A DNA stretch of 64,000 bases from Marsupella aquatica (taxonomy: Eukaryota > Marchantiophyta): contig OZ316891.1 in the NCBI GenBank assembly GCA_973895155.1, positions 3,782,001 through 3,846,000 of the forward strand, read 5' to 3'. Positions 1-11,190 of the stretch are shown one piece after another (the stretch's first letter is position 1; the number at the start of each line of letters is the position of its first letter). Under the pieces are notes generated by a model, which did not search any database, had not been told where the DNA came from, and saw nothing but the letters and a program-made list of their open reading frames with translations. Both the position numbers and the translations under genes were made by a program.

Positions 1-50
1 ATGTAGAAAAGTAAAAATACTTTTAGGCGTTGGTTCTGGTTCCTTCTCTT

Positions 51-252
51 ACAAAAGAAATAATATCACCAGCTAGTATTTTGATTGGAAATTTTGTTAA
101 GATCTCTGGATCAAATTTAAAAACCTTGAGTCTTTGATTGCATGTCCCCCTTACAAAGGAAACAATATCACCAGCTAGTGTCTTTATTGGAAATTCTGTT
201 AAGATCTATGGACCAACTTCAATTCAAATACCTAGTCTTTGATCTCATGCCA
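51..252. repeat. Tandem duplication, ~102 bp period
   Basis: Two adjacent diverged copies, starting at about 51 and 153. Both contain the string atatcaccagctagt followed by a run ending ttaagatct. No coding sense was seen; this is a simple local duplication. Confidence 0.75.
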
Positions 253-2399
253 GAGCATTATCTTTCCACTCTTTCTTCACTTTTCTATTTTGAATCTTGA
301 TTTTCTTCATTTCTTTCAATTTGTGTTTGTCATCAGTCTCCTACAATTATAAACTTTGTCCTCACTCTTTACTCCTTCACTTGCTCTTCTTTTGTGTTTG
401 TCTTCTATTGATGCATCTGTCTCTTATCATGATAGTCTTTTAGATGTCATTGCAAGGCTGTTTAAGAGTAAGTTAGTCTGCTCAATTCCGATTCTTGATT
501 CCCTTCTTTGTAATGTTCCAAAAACTTTGACAATACTCCCGTCTTGCAGGAAGCTAAACGCTTATATATTAAGTTATAAATTTATGTAATCTCATACCAC
601 AAAAGCCATATCTTGATATTAAAGCATGAAAAGACAAATCAATGGAGATGATGTCTATAGACCAATCCTATCGCACTGGACCCAACTGTTTAGTCATGTC
701 GTGCGCACTAAGCTCTCACTCTTAGGTAGTAAGGGTCCTACAGGAGAACAATTCAAGTATCACTTCTATTCATTTTGAGGTTATTTTTAAGATGAAATGT
801 AAATAATATAGTGTATTGACTATTTGGTTAACATTATTTAGTTTTTGGGTAGAGGAGGCTTATTAGTTAGTGACAGGTCTATACTCTTCAAATATGAACA
901 TATTGAATTGATTTGCGTGGGCCTATGGGCTTAGGGTCAGTTTATGACAGATTATTGGGAGATTCTAGGATTGAAGGCTTAGGGTTTAGTGAGCAAAATC
1001 TTAGTGATTAGATTGTTGACAATAGTCAATTGATTAGAGGAGCAAAAATTGATTGTCTTCTTTTAGTATATCCTATGAAGCAGGGTATTAGTTCTACTTA
1101 TAGTAGAAGTGCGAGCTAGTAGATTCTATTTCCTCTAATCAAGGAGGAAGATCCCCCGGAAGATCATACCTTTTGGTTGGAATATATATATATGCATGCA
1201 TAGATACCTATACCCCTCTTCTCAAAAAGGTAATATGCAACAGTTGGGTCTGCAAGTATATAGTTTGATTCTGGGGTTATCAAGCTAAGAGTCAAAATTC
1301 AATCCGTGGCAAGTGCATTTGAAACCAGATAGAAGTCTGTTCGATCAAATAAATTGTATGAGTTTTTTGAGTTCAAGTTTGGACCATGACTAGCAATTTA
1401 CCTTAATTGCAAAGGGCCAAAAATCTTACTCTAGGTGCCAATTACCCGTACAAGGAAGTTATCAAGTTTGTTAGTAGTCATTATTTATTATATGAAAAAT
1501 ACTTTTTAAATCTTTGAATTTAAGTTTTAAAATTGGATACGTAACTAAAATGGTTACACAGTGACAGTTTTATACCGTCTTGCTCTTTGCATTTCTAATT
1601 TTTGACTTTTCTGTTTATGGCATGGCGTCCCAAAATTTATATTCAAATTGACACAAACACGAATGAAACCTATAAGTTTAATTCACAAAATTGATGAGTC
1701 TTGTTTGTTGCGGTTGTTGTTGACATGGCACACTGTGGTGCCAGGAATTTTGGAAGGGACCTCTCATGGGGTCCGTAATCAATTGACGATCAAAAGTATT
1801 GCAAAATTGACCTTTTTTCTAAGTAGCAAGGATTGTTTTTACATATAATTATATAAAATAATAATAATAATGGGTACAAGGGGGTTTGTTCAGAGGGGAT
1901 ACATATATATATATTTACTGGGAGTGGGGGCTAAGGGTTGGCCCCTCCCCCTTGCAAGTTTCAATCCCCACCCTGGCGACCTGGCTGGCTATGTGCTCAA
2001 AAACAGGGTCCCAGACTCCATAGGGGCCTGATGATCCTCGGGTCCCGATGATCCACCCTACTCTTCCTTCTACACTAGAACGAGGCCCCAAAAGTATACA
2101 TATTTTTGATGTGTAAACAAACCCACATTCGGGTCTACCGCCTGATTTGAGCTGGGTCATCGGGGGACAGGCCAGCCATGTTTGGTGTAGGGCTTGTTCA
2201 AAAAATGGGAAAGAGGCAGCCGGGTGAGGGTAAATTTGGTTAGGGTAAGGTGGAGCCAATAGCACCTTGCCATGTGTCAATCTGGTGTTAACTAAAACAA
2301 TGAAAGTCATATATACAAAATGGAGGGCAACCTAACAATTAAAATAATTGTGGGGATAAATTAATAGTTTAGTTCTCTTTGGGGGGAAAGTTGTATGGT
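253..2399. other. AT-rich intergenic stretch, no gene recognised
   Basis: Short open frames occur (356-589, 1648-1848, and 1915-2310 on the minus strand), but none shows a recognisable domain or splice-supported structure. There is a short (TA)n run near 1185-1200 and another near 1903-1913. The part from about 1915 to 2310 is more GC-rich than its surroundings and is probably a repeat fragment. Confidence 0.6.
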
Positions 2400-2425
2400 C
2401 TTATGCCAAGATCCAAGTCTTTGTT
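2400..2425. repeat. Target-site duplication, low-coordinate copy
   Basis: This 26-bp segment matches 6225-6250 at 24 of 26 positions; both start cttatgcca and end gtt. Similarity stops abruptly at both outer and inner edges. The two copies bracket the retrotransposon exactly, as expected for a target-site duplication that has since gained two substitutions. Confidence 0.8.
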
Positions 2426-5400
2426 TTATGTTCTGGTTGTACCATTGAGTTTATATTTAACTCGCCATCTTATCAGAACAGAAATATACACACTTTTTAT
2501 ATACAAAGGGACCAAACAGAGTACAAATGAACAAACAAAAGAGGGCCCAAGTGGACAAAACCAATCGAAAAAGAAGTGAGCAAAAGGGAACCACTAAACA
2601 CCAAGAAAGAGGAACTAAAAGTAAGAAATGAACAATAGGGAACCCCTAAAAACCAAGAAAGAGAGAGAGACTAAAACTAACCCAAGCGGACCGAGGTCCT
2701 CATCATTCCTACCGATTGTGGCAAAAAGCTAATGGTCCACATCAAGAGTCAAAACTAGATCGGCAAGTGGGATTGGAACATCCTCAAGGGGAGCTAGCCG
2801 CTGCGGAGGCACACTAGCACCCACTGTAAGAGATCGACGATAGATGGCCCGAGCTTGAGCACGCTATAAGGTGATTGAAATGCGTTGGCGAAAGTGCGTG
2901 GTCAAAATAGAAAGCGGGGGTCCGGTGGGACCCATTCGGCCATGAACATCCCGGGCAGCTTGTCGAAGAAGCCTATCAAACTGAGGATGAAGACGCCCAA
3001 ATAGCTCCACAACAAGGGGGAGGAAGTTGTCGGATGAAGCTCGTGCAGCATATTTGGCCTCCTTCGTTGTTGCCGCACGTGACGCTGCTGCCCCTGCCGT
3101 AGTTGCCGCTGTCCCAATGATGTCTTGGCGCAATGGGTTTGCCACCACAACATCTGCCAAAGTACGTTGACCCTCACGGACCATGGTAAGATCCACCCGT
3201 AACCGCTGTGATGGAGGACCAGGTAACTCGAGTACCACCTCCCGCCGCACGCATACCAAAGAGCCAGAGAGAACCTGAGTAGTCGCATCTTGCACAGCGT
3301 CGTGAACAATAATGGTTTCACCTCCCAAACTGCACCGAAGAAGATGGACACCTGTGGCATCACAAGGCTTCCCACAAGTGCAAGAAGGAGGTAAACCTGC
3401 AAGAAGTGGGTGGGGCAGCCCCAGACGAAGACGCATGGCTGTGGAGAACTCCGTTGAAGACATCCGCAAATGAGGAATGACTGGATTGGCCTGAAGCCAT
3501 CCACCTGTGCCCTTCCCTCCGGAAGAAAGAATCCGAGCTCGGTCCGTGTCAGGTGCCTCGGAGAGGATGCTGGAAAGGGTGAAAGTGTGCATACGCCCAG
3601 CAAGGTCTGCCTGAAGACGAACGGGATCCAAGGATAAAAACTCCTGGAAAGAAGGTAACGCGGCGCGAACGGGATCTGGTAATGAGGACCGCGCTGCGCG
3701 CAAATGAACCTGAAACGGGAGGGAACCCTCCTCTACCTCCATGAGAGATGAAAGTAAAAAAGGGCGATCCTCAATAAGAAAACGATCGGCCAACAACGAG
3801 AAGGCGGCCGCCCATGCACCCAAAAAGGCCAAAGGTGCAAGGCTCTCAATGGAAGTAAGCCCAAAACCACCCTGCGAAATAGGAAGACTGAGTTGTCGAT
3901 GAAGCCACGGAGATGAGAGCAACGTACCCGGACCTAAAAGAGAGGCCAGGGTCTGACGAATGGAGACATCAAATGCTCGAAGGTGGAGACAAAGATCCTC
4001 GGTAGGGGGATGCGTCCTAGCCAGATAAGACGCACGAGGGTGGATGCACCTCAACAACATCCCAAATGCTGCCTGAGAATCTGCTAACTTAGGGAGCATA
4101 GGAGTATGGGCTAAGGCAGCCTGTATAGAGTCAGCAATGAAAGATGAGCAAAAGGAGGCGGTACCGATTGGGGAGCCAAGGACCCGAAGACCATCGGCTG
4201 GACGTAAGAACCCTGGGGGAAGCACAAGATCAGAGGGTAACCCAGCTGGACTCCATGCACGACTCTTCACAGGCTGAACTCGTAAACCGAGGCCCATCAA
4301 ATGGGTGGAAAGAGTGGCGAGGGCAGAAGTAACCGCGGCAGGAGGACCAATGATGTGGGTGTCATCTGAAAGGGAGGGGAAGATACACTGGGGGTGGGCC
4401 ATGGCAGCTTCCCGTAAAGCTGTAAAATGGGCAATGGCAAAAAGAGGCCCACCCAAAGGGTCACCCTGACGTGTACCTTCTGCAGAGGAAAGAGTGGTAT
4501 ACACACCTGTAGAGGAGTGATGACTATAGAAGAGTGGGGCCTCGAGTCCATAAAAACAACGGACAAAGGGGATCAGGGACTGGATGTCTGGATCCGCCGC
4601 CCTCAAAGCACGAAAAATGGCTGCCCGAGAAACCGTATTAAAAGCGTTAGAGACATCAACCTGGAGGACAACCCAATCAGGGTGGAGGTCCAATGTAGCT
4701 CAAATACCCGCAATAACCGTCTCATAACCGCCAGGAACGCCAACTGCAAACTGATGTGGGGAGAGATGATCCGATAGTGCAGAGCGAAACTGTGAGGAAA
4801 GTGTGCGAGACACAAGACGAAGAAAAACCTCCCCAATAGCAATTGGCCGAACACCCGGTGAAGACTTAGCCATGGCCAATAAACGAGAAGCACTCAAGAG
4901 CCGAGAGACGGGAGGAGGCAAACGACCGGCTGCAATACACTGGCAAAAGGAGAAGAAAACTGGAAAACCAAACTGAGGATCCTCAGGGGGGAATAAATCA
5001 CGAAAATGCTCAAAGACATAGCCGAAGGGGCCACCAGCAGAACAACGCGGGGCATGGAGGAAGGCATAGGTGAAGTGGTCCCTACTAAACTGAAGATCCT
5101 CCTCAGGCTCAAAATCCTCGACAAACAAAGGGAGCTGATCATGGGGCTGCGGATGGAGATCCTGAAGGGCCAACGAGGTGACCTCGCCAGGGGGGGCTGG
5201 TGTGGTGGGAGAAAGGGCCTGGACAGCCCGACGATATTCACCAGCCTGGGCTAAACGACAAGAGCGACGAAGACGTCTATGCTCAGGGGGATGAGAGTGG
5301 CGAGTTGGGTCAGACAAAGCACGGGCGGTAAAAGACCGGGCGCGAAGAAAGTACTCTTCCTGAAGCTGCTCCCAATCTCCCCGCAAAAAACGATGGATAC

Positions 5401-6224
5401 GAGAGGCAGTCTCACGGTGACCCACACGACCACCATGACTAGGGAGGGTAAGAGTCCACTGTGGAAAAAGCATCAGTAAAGACCAATAGGAGACCTCCAT
5501 AGGATGCGCCAAGATAAGCTGCATGAGTTGCAACAAGGAGGACCGAACTATAGGGCGCAGCGCCAGAGGAATGTGGTTATAAAGGCGAGGTCTAATGTAC
5601 CCTGGATGGTAGGCTGGAAGGGGGTCTAGAGTGCGAACCCAACTCCATGCCTGCTCGGGAGCCTCCAAGGAGGGAGGGGCAGAGCTAACCGGGTCAATAG
5701 GGGGCTGAGGCTGGGATTGTGCTTGCTGGCGACGATGGCACCGGCCCCGCCCGCGATGATGAGGGAGGGAGATGCCAACCCATCCACAGTCAGGACAAGT
5801 ATGCAGGGGACGCTCGTCCGGGGAGGGAGCAGGGAAAGACTGGACAGGAGGTGGGGGTGGAACAGATGTGGACGAGGAGGCCGGAGGAAGATGATGAATG
5901 GGTGGAGGGGGAATGGGGTGGGGAGAGGAGCCAGGGCGACGATGGGGTGGGCAGTAGACGGGGGGGACTGGCAGAGCATCGGGCATGGGATCATCACGAA
6001 GATGAGAGAGATCCAGTGAAGAAGAGCAAACACGAAGACGGCCACGAGGGGGAGGGGAGGACGGGGGAGAAGTGTGGGGTGGGGCTGGGCGCTTGCCCCG
6101 CGCCAACACTCTCAACGTAGACATGACAGGCCGCAACCCGATAAAAACAAAAACGCATCAAGAAATGACAAAAGGCCCAACCGAGGCATGTGAAAAGAAA
6201 GGGGAGGCGATGGAGAGAGCCCAT
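2426..6224 (-). mobile_element. Non-LTR retrotransposon, restriction-like-endonuclease type, full length (~3.8 kb)
   Basis: The element lies between the two 26-bp target duplications. Read on the minus strand it has a ~100-bp 5' leader, one long reading frame (6124 to 2864) and a ~440-bp 3' untranslated part without a poly(A) tail. The protein has an N-terminal zinc-finger-like CPDC...HH...CH motif, a reverse transcriptase and a C-terminal CCHC plus PD-(D/E)XK-like endonuclease. That is the architecture of R2/NeSL/HERO/Utopia-type elements rather than of the L1 or RTE LINEs usual in plants. The 3' part holds an A-rich imperfect duplication (about 2583-2680) with a short GA run. The clade cannot be assigned by eye. 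The lack of 5' truncation and the 24/26 duplication suggest a fairly recent insertion. Confidence 0.85.
2864..6124 (-). pseudogene. Reverse transcriptase / restriction-like endonuclease polyprotein with one internal stop
   Basis: A single frame of 1087 codons (first ATG at 6124-6122) is interrupted only by a TGA at 4702-4700; the frame is identical on both sides. N-terminal part: a proline-rich region, then CPDCGW followed by HH and CH (about 5735-5800), a nucleic-acid-binding finger. Reverse transcriptase motifs: RPIAIGEV and PHQFAVGVPGG before the stop, VDVSNAFN (about 4640-4660), GTRQGDPLGGPLF, then LSDDTHI (about 4352-4375) carrying the catalytic Asp pair. C-terminal part: CTCGKPC..GVHLLRC (about 3332-3385), the CCHC knuckle of R2-type elements, then REVVLE, RVDLTM and LADVVVANP, which fit the E/D/D positions of a restriction-like endonuclease. 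In R2-type elements this protein nicks the target and primes reverse transcription from it. Many overlapping ORFs here are shadows of this gene. Confidence 0.85.
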
Positions 6225-6250
6225 CTTATGCCATGATCCAAGTCTTCGTT
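6225..6250. repeat. Target-site duplication, high-coordinate copy
   Basis: Second copy of the 26-bp duplication at 2400-2425, differing at two positions (a/t and t/c). It abuts the 5' end of the retrotransposon. Confidence 0.8.
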
Positions 6251-6253
6251 CCT

Positions 6254-6290
6254 CATTCTTCTCTTTAAAGCGCCAAAAAAGAGAAGAATG
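6254..6290. repeat. Perfect 13-bp inverted repeat beside the retrotransposon insertion point
   Basis: cattcttctcttt at 6254-6266 is the exact reverse complement of aaagagaagaatg at 6278-6290, with an 11-nt spacer. It starts four bases outside the target duplication, so it belongs to the original host site. Confidence 0.75.
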
Positions 6291-6611
6291 CTCCCTGCAT
6301 GCAGTAAGTTTAAAAGATCAAATTCCCGCCCCCGCCCCCGCCCCGGCACCACCGATCCCGATCCCGATGCTATCGTTGCGTGGATCGGCGAAGACTGATC
6401 CAGGAGGCAGCTTCGGTAGACCTAGCCCCGTCGGCTTGGCCGGACCGGGCGTGGTCTGGTATGCCACGACCTTTTCTTCACGCTCGAACGCTCGCTCTCT
6501 CTTTCGTCTCTATTGGGAGTTTGGACGACTCAAGGTCGAAACGAGAATTGTGAAGCGCGGTGGCAGATTGAGAAAAGCATTAGGGCGCGGTGATGGAAAA
6601 TAGATAGATAC

Positions 6612-6846
6612 GGAGGATCCGCTCGAGAAAATTGATGAATCGTTCAATTTTGATTGAAACGCTTCTGCGGCGGCGAAGCTCGAGGCCGGAGGATCCGCTC
6701 TAGAAAATCGATGAATCGGGCAATTTGATTGAAACGCTTCTGCGGCGGCGAAGTTCGAGGCCGGAGGATCCGGTCGAGAAAATTGATGAATCGTGCAATT
6801 TGATTGAATCGCCTCTGCGGCGGCGAAGTTCGAGGCCGGAGGATCA
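6612..6846. repeat. GC-rich tandem repeat, 75-76 bp x 3 plus a stub
   Basis: Units begin at 6612, 6688 and 6763, with a partial fourth at 6838. Each starts ggaggatcc, contains attgatgaatcg and tctgcggcggcgaag, and ends ttcgaggcc. Because 75 is divisible by three, open frames run through on both strands (minus strand about 6510-6881), but I see no domain and no good start. It lies about 1.6 kb upstream of the first recognised IPMK exon, next to a (CCCGCC)n stretch near 6326-6345. Confidence 0.85.
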
Positions 6847-8440
6847 CGGGAGGGCATGGAGATGGCATGGGAGGCGGACAATTCAACGGACGGAGAGCAC
6901 TGAGAATCGCAGAACAGTGCAGCGCAGCGCAGCGTGAAGGTAGTCTATTCGATTTATCTTGTGCTCCGGATTGGGGATGCATGGACCAACTACGGTATTC
7001 CTAACCGGTGTGAGCAGCTCAGAGCTCAGATTTGATCTACTTCATAGTATAATGTATGTTTGAAAGTGGTCAGGGAATGATCAAATATTTGGATGGATGA
7101 GGCAATTCAGATTCGTTGTTGTTGAGACTCGTTTTTGGAGCTAGCCTCGACAGCCAATTCGCCAGATGGTTGTTTAGGTAATTGCAAATGATTCACGATC
7201 TAGAGGATGAATGTATCATCAGTAGCTAACGCATGTGGTGGTATTTTCGTCAAGGGTCGATTAGAATTTTGCATTGACATTTGTCCTCGTCCTTTCAGTT
7301 GATTACGATGGCTGGCTGATGCGAGTAGGTTTCTCTCAAATTCTGGGACAGGTTAAGGAGCGCGGGTGCCATTCAAGCGTGTAAGACGCAGTTCTTCGTG
7401 GCTGCACAGCAGCTGCGAAGGCATTGACTAACCAAACTTTCATTCAATAGTGCGAGAAAAGTTTATACGGAGTGGGGATCTCTTGCTCTCTGCCAATGCG
7501 AATGCAGTGAGGAGTCCGTCATTGTGTGCGGCTCTCCAAATGATGCAGTGAGAAGTTCTGGTCGCCTCCTCCGAGGTGTTGGAAGGAAAGAGGAGCTTCG
7601 ATTTGCGAAATTGGACACCCTCTCAGGTTTCCGCCTTGCTTGGACGGGGCCAGGAAGGAAGGAGAATTATTGTAATTAGTGATCATGGTGACCAGCGACG
7701 GCATTTCCAAGGAGTACGACTTCTAGCCGTTGCTCGGTAAGTGAAATTAAATGGGTTTCCAGCTATGCCATTTTCCTTGTTTTGTTTGTGTTGCCTGTGT
7801 GACTCGTTTGGCAAAACGACTAGCATTTGGAGTCCGACGGACAGACATTTCTCGGCGTGTCTTATCTCGCTTCTCCTCATCTCCTCATCTCCTCGTGCTT
7901 GGGGATGATCCAGGTGTTGTAGCAGAGGGTTGTTTGAGTGCTGCTCTGGGTAATTGAGGTGTACGACCAGAATTATTTGTGGCTGACTGTCTCTGCATGA
8001 TTCGACTTGGGCGAGAGAACAATGGGGTTAAATGACAGAATCTCCGAGCTGCCAGTCCCGGTGAGGGCAATTTTCCTTCCACCATCTTATTGTAACTACT
8101 TAAGTTCTGTATCCCCGCCCAACGTTTGGTAAGCGTGGCACAGAATCCGGGACTTACTTGTACATCCGCAGCTTAAGATGACGAGCAGAGACGGTTAATC
8201 AGAGAGGGGTGCCACACTTGCAATATGTGGCAGCGTGGACAATCCTGACTTAACTGAGGAGCATTCTTTTTCTCTAGAGTTGTGCAATATTTGTGCCATG
8301 GGATTCGGTTTTCTGTAGAGTTTTGCAATAGTTGTTCCATGTGGATTCGGTTTCTGATATTCCAGCAATTTCTGATAGAGCTAATGAACCAGCAAGAACG
8401 ACCTCTCACTTTTAGGTCCGGGTTATAATTTGTTGTTCAG
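6847..8440. other. Upstream region of the IPMK gene
   Basis: Probably holds the promoter, 5' leader and first exon of the IPMK gene, because its first recognisable exon (8441) starts at a splice acceptor with no in-frame ATG before a stop. No TATA box or first exon could be fixed by eye. Short open frames here show no domain. Confidence 0.5.
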
Positions 8441-11190
8441 GTGCTTCACCCGGCCGATCATCAAGTCGCTGGACATCAATATGGTGGTAACGGACGTTCT
8501 ATCCCATTAAAACCAGCTTGCATCAATAGGTGGTTGTCAATCAGGTTTTCTCCTGTACACATGTAATGCTCTGTGCCATGGCTTCCCCTTGCCTGTTCCT
8601 ACATTTCAATGCATGAGAGTGCAACACATGGAGGTTGGAGCACTCTGCTTCATAGCCGTTACTTTCCAGGGGATTGGAGGGTTTCGAGTTTACACGACTC
8701 TGTACTCCTGGTCAAGCTGGTTTGCGTTCTTGATTTGATAGAGACCTTCACTTTATTCAAAGTGTTGCGAGGAAATACAGAATGTATGAGTTAATAATTG
8801 CCTGTATGTGTACTCAAAGGCAGAGTTTTTGTGATGCAGAGGGGCAAGTTGGATCTTCAGTTGATGAATCAGGACGGTTTTACAAGCCCTTACAAGATGG
8901 TGAGAGAGGGAACAGGGAAATTGAGTTTTACGAGAAGCTCCAAATGGACGAGGGGGTTCCTCCCAATATTCGCTCCTTTTTCCCAAAGTATTTCGGGACC
9001 ATTGTTATTGAGGCGCACAACGGTGGAAAAACCAATATCCACCATACGATTTAATGTTTCATAGCCTTTTTGCGAGTGCATGAGCTGTGATTGTGTGTGG
9101 AGTACACCGTGAGGAGTTTAAAGTTCTTCGATTTGCATGTTTCACTTTTGGGAAAATGAGCAGTCAACACTGAAGGACAATGAACCCTCTGATACTGGAT
9201 GAACTCGTGTGTTTCCTAAAATATCTTGTTACCTTGACAAGAAAGGTACGATGTGGAGTTATGGAGGACTTGACCCAAGGATTCCATAATCCGTCAATAA
9301 TTGATCTCAAGGTAGGTATGTTATGGGTTTTTGAAGACACTGGCTATGGTACCTGATGTTTGGAAGAATCGGTTTTAGAAGAAGCAAGATGAACAGTGCA
9401 ATTTATTACCTCCTAGGTCCAAACAAAGAGTGTCCTGTCAGACCCTAAATATACGGATTGAACTCGTATGCTGATCTCGAATGGCACGTCAATAAACTGC
9501 AGGAGAGTCTGACCATGTTTTGACTCTATAGCCCATAGCTGTCTCTGAGATTCAAGCTGGGTAACTTGTGGTAGCTAATCGTTTGATCTCTTTAAATCTG
9601 GTTGCCTGCTCGTTCTGCAGATTGGTTTTAGAACATGGTACCCAGAAGCGAGTGAGCACAATATCAAGAAAAATAAGTAATGCTATTCAATTTGTGGAAG
9701 CCTGCCAATCTCTATTGTACATGATGTACGTTATATGATTAGCAGTTGAAGTACTCAGGGGAGCTATTTTATGTACCTTGTAGGCTGAGATTCAGACTAT
9801 TGTTTGAAGAGTAGACCGTGGGTTTATGGCGTGTAGAGGCACCGTTTTACTCTTCATGGGCGGCCTCCTAACAGGTTTGCAATTGATTTGGACCTAGCTC
9901 AACATTGTCAAGTTGCATGATGTGGCAGGTTGAAAGACAACCAAACAACATCTGGAGCTCTTGGTTTCCGAGTATCTGGCATGCAGGTAATGCTTTTTCA
10001 ATATGACACCGCTGTCTATGTTCATTTCCATCTGTGTAGGTTCAATAGTCTGAATAGTACCTGGGCTGGCCTTCTTGAGCCTGGTTTCCGTCAATCTAAA
10101 TTTTCTGACCTGCATGAATACATACTGGATGATTTTCTTACGTTATCTATCTTGGTACATGACCATGAATCCACAACAGTAGTGAGCTTGGACTAAGTAG
10201 CAAATATTTCGTTTTGAATGATCGGAATCGAGACTTTGAACTCTGCATGGGGGCATGCCAACAATCATTGTTGATTAGTAGAAATCGAACCCTCTTGTCG
10301 TATCTCTCTCAGGTTTATGAAGCTTCTTGTGGTACAACTTTTAAGGCGGACCGCGACTGGGCCAAAACGCTAACTGTTGACGACGTCACTGTGGCTTTGA
10401 AACGGTTTGTCTCCTCAAATCCGCGGGATGCAACCAATCCTGATGCCGCGTTCGCATCCTCGATCTATGGAGGTCCTCATGGTGTCATTGCTCAACTTCA
10501 AGTCCTCAAGCATTGGTACTCTGCAGACCTCAAATTGTTGATGTGTCCTTTCTTCCAGCCCTTGCATATTTGAAGATTAGGCTCTAAGGTACATTAGATA
10601 GTTGTTAAATTTGCAGCCACTAGTTTGCAATTACTATTACCTTTGTTCATCTGTATTTAATCAAAGGTATGGACTGTGATTATGCCGGTTGAAATTCTTC
10701 CTGGGGTCTTCTGTCTAAATTGTTATTCGCATAGCTTTTAGATATCACCGATTTGTCCATGTTCAGGATATTTATGGTTGACAGTTTAGTCCAAGGCTGT
10801 GTGTAGAGGCCATTCAGCTCAGGTGTCTTTTGAAGCCTCATCGTTAGAAGCATTGCAATGTAATCGTGTGGAAGTGTAATTTTATTTTCACATCAGGCCT
10901 AGCGTGGTGCTCACTTGTCCCTGGACTTTGGTGACAGGTTCAGCACACAAACAAATTATCATTTTGCCGCAAGCTCTGTGTTAGTCATTGTTGACGCTGA
11001 TCTTGCATCATCGACGACAAAGGAGGATGAAAAGACTTGCCAACCGCATGGACCGCAACCTGTAGCTGTGAAACTGGTCGACTTTGCACATACAATTTCA
11101 GGCAAAAGCAGCCTGGACGAAAACTTCCTTGAGGGCCTTAATTCACTGATTCACCTCCTTTCATGTATAGTGGGGGCAGATTCTTCCTAG
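8441..11190 (+). CDS. IPK2: Inositol polyphosphate multikinase (IPK2 type), seven exons seen, 5' end open
   Basis: Phosphorylates inositol phosphates (InsP3 to InsP5 steps) with ATP; in plants IPK2 acts in nucleus and cytosol. Exons: 8441-8486 (HQVAGHQYG), 8840-9022 (GRFYKPLQDGERG, FFPKYFGT), 9259-9311 (MEDLTQGF, PSIIDLK), 9621-9676 (IGFRTWYPEAS), 9929-9986 (TTSGALGFRVSGMQ), 10313-10515 (SSIYGGPHGVIAQL) and 10938-11190 (NYHFAASSVL, VKLVDFAH, stop). The family signature PxxxDxKxG is intact across the 9311/9621 junction as PSIIDLK-IG, and VKLVDFAH supplies the metal-binding Asp. Splice phases agree throughout, giving 283 residues plus a missing N-terminus, close to the usual ~290. The 9022/9259 junction is the weak point: it is phase-consistent but uses poor sites and drops about 8 loop residues. 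The initiator ATG must lie in an unseen upstream exon. Confidence 0.85.

Noticed and set aside
1915-2310. 131-aa minus-strand ORF
   Set aside because: No domain, no convincing start, low-complexity GC-richer repeat-like stretch.
2395-2480. Loose resemblance of the target duplication (gccaagatccaagt) to the 5' part of U2 snRNA, the known target of Utopia elements
   Set aside because: Only about a dozen bases match and neither flank continues the U2 sequence convincingly; likely chance.
4144-6120. Numerous plus- and minus-strand ORFs of 60-140 aa
   Set aside because: Shadows of the GC-rich retrotransposon polyprotein in other frames.
6510-6982. Minus-strand ORFs of 112-123 aa across the 75-bp repeats
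   Set aside because: Open because the repeat unit is a multiple of three; no ATG at the start of the longer one and no domain.
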